Shown here: positions 61,004-64,000 of the stretch, piece by piece
How positions within the stretch are numbered: the stretch's first letter is position 1
How the letters are laid out: every line of letters starts with the position of its first letter
Source: Cohnella caldifontis
Lineage (GTDB): Bacteria > Bacillota > Bacilli > Paenibacillales > Paenibacillaceae
Assembly (NCBI RefSeq): GCF_029360585.1
Contig: NZ_JAQZSJ010000004.1
Span: 186,001-250,000 of the forward strand
Direction of reading: 5' to 3'
Length of the DNA: 64,000 nucleotides
The notes under the pieces: model-generated
The model's input: only the letters and a program-made list of their open reading frames with translations
What the model was told of the DNA's origin: nothing
Databases searched by the model: none
Translations under genes and position numbers: made by a program

Positions 61004-61132
61004 TCAATGTCTGCCCGGAGGCCACTTCGGCGGCTTCGGGGGTTTCGGCGGCTTTCTGCCGGAAGGCTTCGAGTGCCGCTCGAATACGACGGCTTGATGG
61101 ACGATGACTTGCGGTGCCGTATAAGCTTTCAT
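61004..61132 (-). CDS. 42-aa RiPP-like precursor peptide, lasso-type leader with Lys/Pro-rich core
   Basis: Sequence starts 'MKAYTAPQVIVHQAVVFERH' and ends with a Lys/Pro-rich tail (residues 21-42: Ser-Lys-Pro-Ser-Gly, then repeated KPP units, Trp-Pro-Pro-Gly-Arg-His). The Y-x-x-P motif at residues 4-7 followed by hydrophobic residues fits leaders bound by PqqD-type RREs. After Glu 18 there is no Asp or Glu, so a lasso ring cannot form. GCGAGGTGATAATC precedes the ATG. It has its own promoter with an operator and is followed by an attenuator, all typical for a RiPP precursor. Confidence 0.85.
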   Translation of the reverse strand: MKAYTAPQVIVHQAVVFERHSKPSGRKPPKPPKPPKWPPGRH

Positions 61133-61159
61133 GATTATCACCTCGCTTTTCTGAGACCC

Positions 61160-61189
61160 ATTCTATGATACGTTTTGTATCGTTGTCAA
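61160..61189 (-). promoter_or_regulatory. Precursor promoter with embedded operator
   Basis: Minus-strand TTGACA (61184-61189), 18-bp spacer and TAGAAT (61160-61165). The spacer contains the palindrome CGATACAAAACGTATCA (61166-61182), matching the operator in the galU promoter at 14 of 17 positions and in the same place. Confidence 0.88.
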
Positions 61190-61220
61190 TACGGAAAATT
61201 AAAATATTTTCATTATCATC

Positions 61221-62231
61221 CTATTTTTGGAATGCCAGCTCTCGCAAATACCTGGCCCGATATCGGTTGCGGTCGTATTTGGCGAGCTCGAAGATCGTCC
61301 GCTGCACGTAATAAGCGAAACCGCCGCGGAAAGGCGCATACCCTTCCACCCGCTTCCATGCCAAACGCTGGTTCCACGGAAACCAGTTTCTGCAAGACCC
61401 GAAAAATTTCCTTCGGTGCAGCAGGGGGAACAGCCGGTAAACGACGGATAAGCACATCACGACCATGCCGTAGGTATCCTCCGCTTGCGCCCTCGCCAGC
61501 AGCGGTTCGAACTCGATTTCGTCCGGATAACGCCGGAGCGCGGCGACGATGTCGAGTACATGCTTGAGCGAGGACATCCCGTGTTTGGCTCCATGCAAGC
61601 AAAGCGTGTAGAACAGATCGGCAGCGGAAAGCTCGTACACCCTCCCATAAGGAGCGACGCGGGTTGCGCGTTCCCATAGCGGAAGGCAGTCCAACCGGAA
61701 AAAATCGGGTTTGACCAGATGCCAGTGCAGCTCCACATGGAAATCCAAGCCGCCGGCAGGCATCGGCATCGTGAACTCCGTATGATAGGGGCTTTTCCGA
61801 TCGGGCGGCAAGCTCTCGTATCCCAAGGCGCGGACGATTTCCCCGGCGGCAAGCAAATCCTCGGGCTTCACCAGCAAATCGATGTCGGAGGTGCTGCGGA
61901 CGCCGGCGTTTCCGTACAGCCTTTCGGACAGCCGGGCTCCCTTGAGCACCATGGCCGGGATTCCGCGGTCGTCCAGCGCGGCAACGACGCGGTCCCCCTC
62001 CGCCTTGAGCACGAGGTTCAAAACCGACTGCGCGTTCCGAAGCTCGATCAGCGAAGCCAGGAAAAAAGCAGGCACGTCCTTCAGCCGGCCCTGTGCCTTC
62101 AATTCTTCATAGACTTGTCCGGCGATGTACTGCTGCGCGGTCTCCTCCAGGGCGGCCGCATAATCGCGGTCATCCGGAAGCAACGGAAGCCGATCTCCGT
62201 AAGCGCGATTCAACAGCTCGACGATTTTCAT
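61221..62231 (-). CDS. Nucleotidyltransferase family protein (NTP_transf_5 type)
   Basis: A 336-aa nucleotidyltransferase-fold protein. '[20 protein letters not shown]' leads to the metal-binding '[13 protein letters not shown]', the signature of NTP_transf_5. The second half is helical with '[20 protein letters not shown]'. Such proteins accompany paeninodin-like lasso clusters but their reaction is unknown; here it sits just upstream of the precursor. ATG 62231 overlaps the galU stop by ATGA, so it is co-translated with galU. It could modify the peptide or act on a sugar nucleotide. Confidence 0.88.
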   Translation of the reverse strand: MKIVELLNRAYGDRLPLLPDDRDYAAALEETAQQYIAGQVYEELKAQGRLKDVPAFFLASLIELRNAQSVLNLVLKAEGDRVVAALDDRGIPAMVLKGARLSERLYGNAGVRSTSDIDLLVKPEDLLAAGEIVRALGYESLPPDRKSPYHTEFTMPMPAGGLDFHVELHWHLVKPDFFRLDCLPLWERATRVAPYGRVYELSAADLFYTLCLHGAKHGMSSLKHVLDIVAALRRYPDEIEFEPLLARAQAEDTYGMVVMCLSVVYRLFPLLHRRKFFGSCRNWFPWNQRLAWKRVEGYAPFRGGFAYYVQRTIFELAKYDRNRYRARYLRELAFQK

Positions 62232-63139
62232 CGGGTCCGGTCTCCCAAGGCGAGCAAATCGAGCTCGGCGCGATGGGGTTCCATCATCTGCCGCAACGCT
62301 TCCAAGAGCGGGCCCTTCAATTCTTCGTTGTGCAGCGCGAAGTCGATCGTCGTTAAGATATACCCCAATTTTTCCCCCACGTCGAACCGGGTCCCTTCGA
62401 AATGGTAGGCGTAGACGCCTTCCCTCTCGTTCAGCCTTTGAATGGCGTCGGTGAGTTGAATCTCCCCGCCCGCTCCGGCTTCCTGATCCGCCAGAAAACC
62501 GAAGATCGCCGGGTTCAGCACATAACGTCCCATAATCGCCAAATCGGACGGCGCATGTCCCAGCGGAGGTTTTTCGACGAATCGGTTGACCTCGTACAAG
62601 CGTCCGTTCGCCGAAATGGGATCGACGATGCCGTAACGCGCCGTTTCCCTCAGCGGAACTTTCTGGACCCCGATGACCGAACGGCCGAGCGCTTCGTATT
62701 GCGCGGTCAACTGCCTCAGGCAAGGGACTTCGGAGCGCACGACGTCGTCGCCGAGCAGCACCGCGAAAGGCTCGTCGCCGATAAAGTTCCGCGCGCACCA
62801 GACGGCGTGGCCGAGCCCTTTGGGCTCCTTCTGGCGGATATAGTGAATGTCGACTTGGGATGGCTTGCGCACTTCGCTCAGCAGCGCGTATTTTTCTTTC
62901 ATTAGCAAATTCCGTTCCAGTTCGTGCGAAATATCGAAATGGTCTTCGATCGCCCGTTTTCCTTTGCCCGTTACGATGATGATGTCCTCGATGCCGGAGT
63001 CGATCGCTTCCTCCACGATGTACTGGATCGTCGGCTTGTCGACGATCGGCAGCATTTCTTTCGGCATCGCTTTGGTCGCCGGCAAAAAACGAGTGCCGAG
63101 ACCGGCTGCCGGAATGATGGCTTTTCGTACTTTCTTCAA
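62228..63139 (-). CDS. galU: UTP-glucose-1-phosphate uridylyltransferase
   Basis: Makes UDP-glucose from UTP and glucose 1-phosphate (303 aa). Motifs: '[28 protein letters not shown]' (given in two parts: [28 protein letters not shown]), '[16 protein letters not shown]', 'VLLGDDVV' and 'NRFVEKPP'. The TTG at 63139 is chosen because it gives the usual family N-terminus and AGGG lies 8 bases upstream; an upstream GTG at 63148 adds three residues. It opens the exopolysaccharide locus and feeds UDP-glucose dehydrogenase. Its promoter shares an operator with the peptide gene. Confidence 0.96.
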   Translation of the reverse strand: MKKVRKAIIPAAGLGTRFLPATKAMPKEMLPIVDKPTIQYIVEEAIDSGIEDIIIVTGKGKRAIEDHFDISHELERNLLMKEKYALLSEVRKPSQVDIHYIRQKEPKGLGHAVWCARNFIGDEPFAVLLGDDVVRSEVPCLRQLTAQYEALGRSVIGVQKVPLRETARYGIVDPISANGRLYEVNRFVEKPPLGHAPSDLAIMGRYVLNPAIFGFLADQEAGAGGEIQLTDAIQRLNEREGVYAYHFEGTRFDVGEKLGYILTTIDFALHNEELKGPLLEALRQMMEPHRAELDLLALGDRTR

Positions 63140-63392
63140 CCGGATCACCCTGTTCTTCGATTGGGATAAAATTGATCTTCGCCTATCTGACTCTCCGTCA
63201 GAGGGGCAAAGGTCAATTTTCCCGTAAAATGAAAATAAAACGGGGCATTCAACCCCCCCTCACGCCACACCACCGACGATTCACGTCTAAGGCAGTGGAA
63301 TACCCACAGCATGGCCGAGTGCCCGCGGTGATAATGGTTCAGCAGGCGTCACCAACGTTACATTGATACATAGTGTAACTTTTTCGTCTCTA
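63140..63392 (-). other. About 250-nt 5' leader of galU with local hairpins
   Basis: Between the promoter and galU no gene is supported. The minus-strand RNA contains several short pairings (GGTGA..TCACC, GACG..CGTC, TCTGAC..GTCAGA) and a G7 run. A long untranslated leader often hides a regulatory RNA, but I recognise no known class. Confidence 0.35.
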
Positions 63393-63421
63393 ACGATACG
63401 ATACAATTTGTATCGTGTCAA
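63393..63421 (-). promoter_or_regulatory. galU promoter with embedded operator
   Basis: Minus-strand TTGACA (63416-63421), a 17-bp spacer that is exactly the palindrome CGATACAAATTGTATCG (63399-63415), and TATCGT (63393-63398). The operator fills the spacer; the same sequence type occupies the precursor promoter spacer. A repressor bound here would block RNA polymerase. Confidence 0.85.
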
Positions 63422-63540
63422 GGGGATTCCCTCGATTTATTCGGGCGTTTCGATAGCGAGAGACGCGGTTCCCCCTCTCTGACGAAATGAATAGAGTATT
63501 TGAAGAGAGAGATCAATCAACAAGAAAGGGAGGAATGAAG

Positions 63541-64000
63541 ATGAGTTTGAATCCGGACGGCATCGATTTGGATTCCTACGGGGCCGGAACGGGGAGGGAC
63601 GATACCGCGGCCGTCAAAAAGGCGGTCGCCGACGCGCTGGCCGCGAAGGTGCCGCTTTATCTCGGAGCCGCAACGTACCGCGTTTCGGACACGATTCTGA
63701 ATGCGGTATCGGTCAACAACATCACGATCATCGGAAAAGGGATCGGCGTGAGCATGTTCCGCTTCTCCCCGTCGGACCAAACGAAGCCGCTGATTCGAAT
63801 GGAGCTGTGTTCCCACCCGGTGTTGAAGGATTTTTCCATCGAGAGCTCGGACCGAAAAGGAATCGGGCTTCTGCTCGGGCGCTACAATACCGCGGCATCC
63901 GGCGATGCCAGATGGAATGCGGTCACTTACGGAAGATTCGAACGGATCAAAGCGTACGGACTTTACACGGGGATCCACCATGACGCCGGTTGGAATAACG
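63541..64000 (+). CDS. Pectate lyase superfamily beta-helix protein (partial, continues right)
   Basis: The N-terminal 153 residues of a right-handed beta-helix protein. 'DLDSYGAGTGRDDTAAVKKA' matches the start of pectate-lyase-3-type proteins (D.Y.A.GDG..DDT.A...A), followed by 'YLGAATYRVSDTILNA' and successive beta turns. AAAGGGAGGAATG precedes ATG 63541. Such genes in exopolysaccharide loci encode polysaccharide lyases or hydrolases for the same polymer. It lies divergent to galU and shares the operator region at 63399-63415. The C-terminus is outside the window. Confidence 0.87.
   Translation, partial: MSLNPDGIDLDSYGAGTGRDDTAAVKKAVADALAAKVPLYLGAATYRVSDTILNAVSVNNITIIGKGIGVSMFRFSPSDQTKPLIRMELCSHPVLKDFSIESSDRKGIGLLLGRYNTAASGDARWNAVTYGRFERIKAYGLYTGIHHDAGWNN

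Noticed and set aside
60898..61107. Plus-strand 69-codon ORF opposite the precursor
   Set aside because: It is antisense to the precursor and hairpin, has no recognisable domain and no good ribosome binding site.
60083..62231. Complete lasso peptide cluster
   Set aside because: No asparagine-synthetase-like cyclase or B2 protease is in the window and the peptide core has no Asp or Glu for ring closure.
63140..63392. c-di-GMP or c-di-AMP riboswitch before galU
   Set aside because: The conserved motifs of these classes could not be found in either strand of the leader.

Overview
The window looks like the chromosome of a high-GC, spore-forming Firmicute of the Paenibacillaceae (Cohnella/Paenibacillus type). 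The clues are a small acid-soluble spore protein gene, strong GGAGG-type ribosome binding sites with frequent GTG and TTG starts, leucine T-box leaders, a BlaI/BlaR pair and YesN-type AraC regulators. The order thiL-tsaE-tsaB-rimI-tsaD, an ABC-F gene, moaC and tatA-tatC resembles the ydiA-F/moaC/tatAy-tatCy region of Bacillus subtilis, with other genes interspersed. This assignment rests on recalled gene order and families, not on a search.

Layout. 1-4577 (minus) carries fthC, moaC, mogA, a molybdopterin-binding protein, tatA and tatC. A 50-bp minisatellite of 15.6 units separates tatA from tatC. 4754-8967 (plus) holds an ABC-F ATPase, a cluster of DnaA-box-like 9-mers and a BlaI/M56 sensor pair with two BlaI-type operators; a degenerate VapBC module follows. 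9343-11670 (minus) is leuA behind two tandem T-boxes, both apparently with a CTC (Leu) specifier. 11684-17932 (minus) holds an SRPBCC protein, an AraC regulator, the t6A genes, thiL and a Gln/Ser-rich repeat protein.

18090-29424 is a sugar-acid catabolic island. A minus operon encodes an ABC sugar transporter, UxuA-like mannonate dehydratase and an aldo-keto reductase; its binding-protein gene has a frameshift near its 3' end. A divergent plus operon encodes two SDRs, an enolase-superfamily enzyme and an RraA-like protein. GntR and AraC regulators lie beside it. 29613-37276 is mixed: a VOC protein, a flavoprotein, sspH, Ku and a stand-alone LigD-type polymerase domain (a two-gene NHEJ set), small SRPBCC and DUF1801 proteins, and cardiolipin synthase.

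37366-63139 (all minus) is an exopolysaccharide locus. It contains galU, UDP-glucose dehydrogenase, two nucleotide-sugar epimerases, two Wzz-like proteins, a BY-kinase, Wzx, a polymerase/ligase, glycosyltransferases, two CapK/PaaK-like enzymes, an acyltransferase, an LCP ligase and the initiating phosphoglycosyltransferase. At its head is the most interesting part of the window, a compact RiPP-like module at 56681-62231. In transcription order it has an NTP_transf_5 nucleotidyltransferase, a 42-aa precursor-like peptide, an HPr-kinase homologue, a PqqD-type recognition protein, a Ser/His S26 peptidase, an ABC exporter with an extra N-terminal domain, and a DUF1854 protein.

The peptide has a lasso-type leader (YxxP) but a Lys/Pro-rich tail with no Asp or Glu, and no lasso cyclase gene is present here. 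The peptide promoter and the galU promoter carry the same palindromic operator inside their -35/-10 spacers, which ties the peptide module to UDP-sugar supply. The peptide's modification, export and role are unknown.
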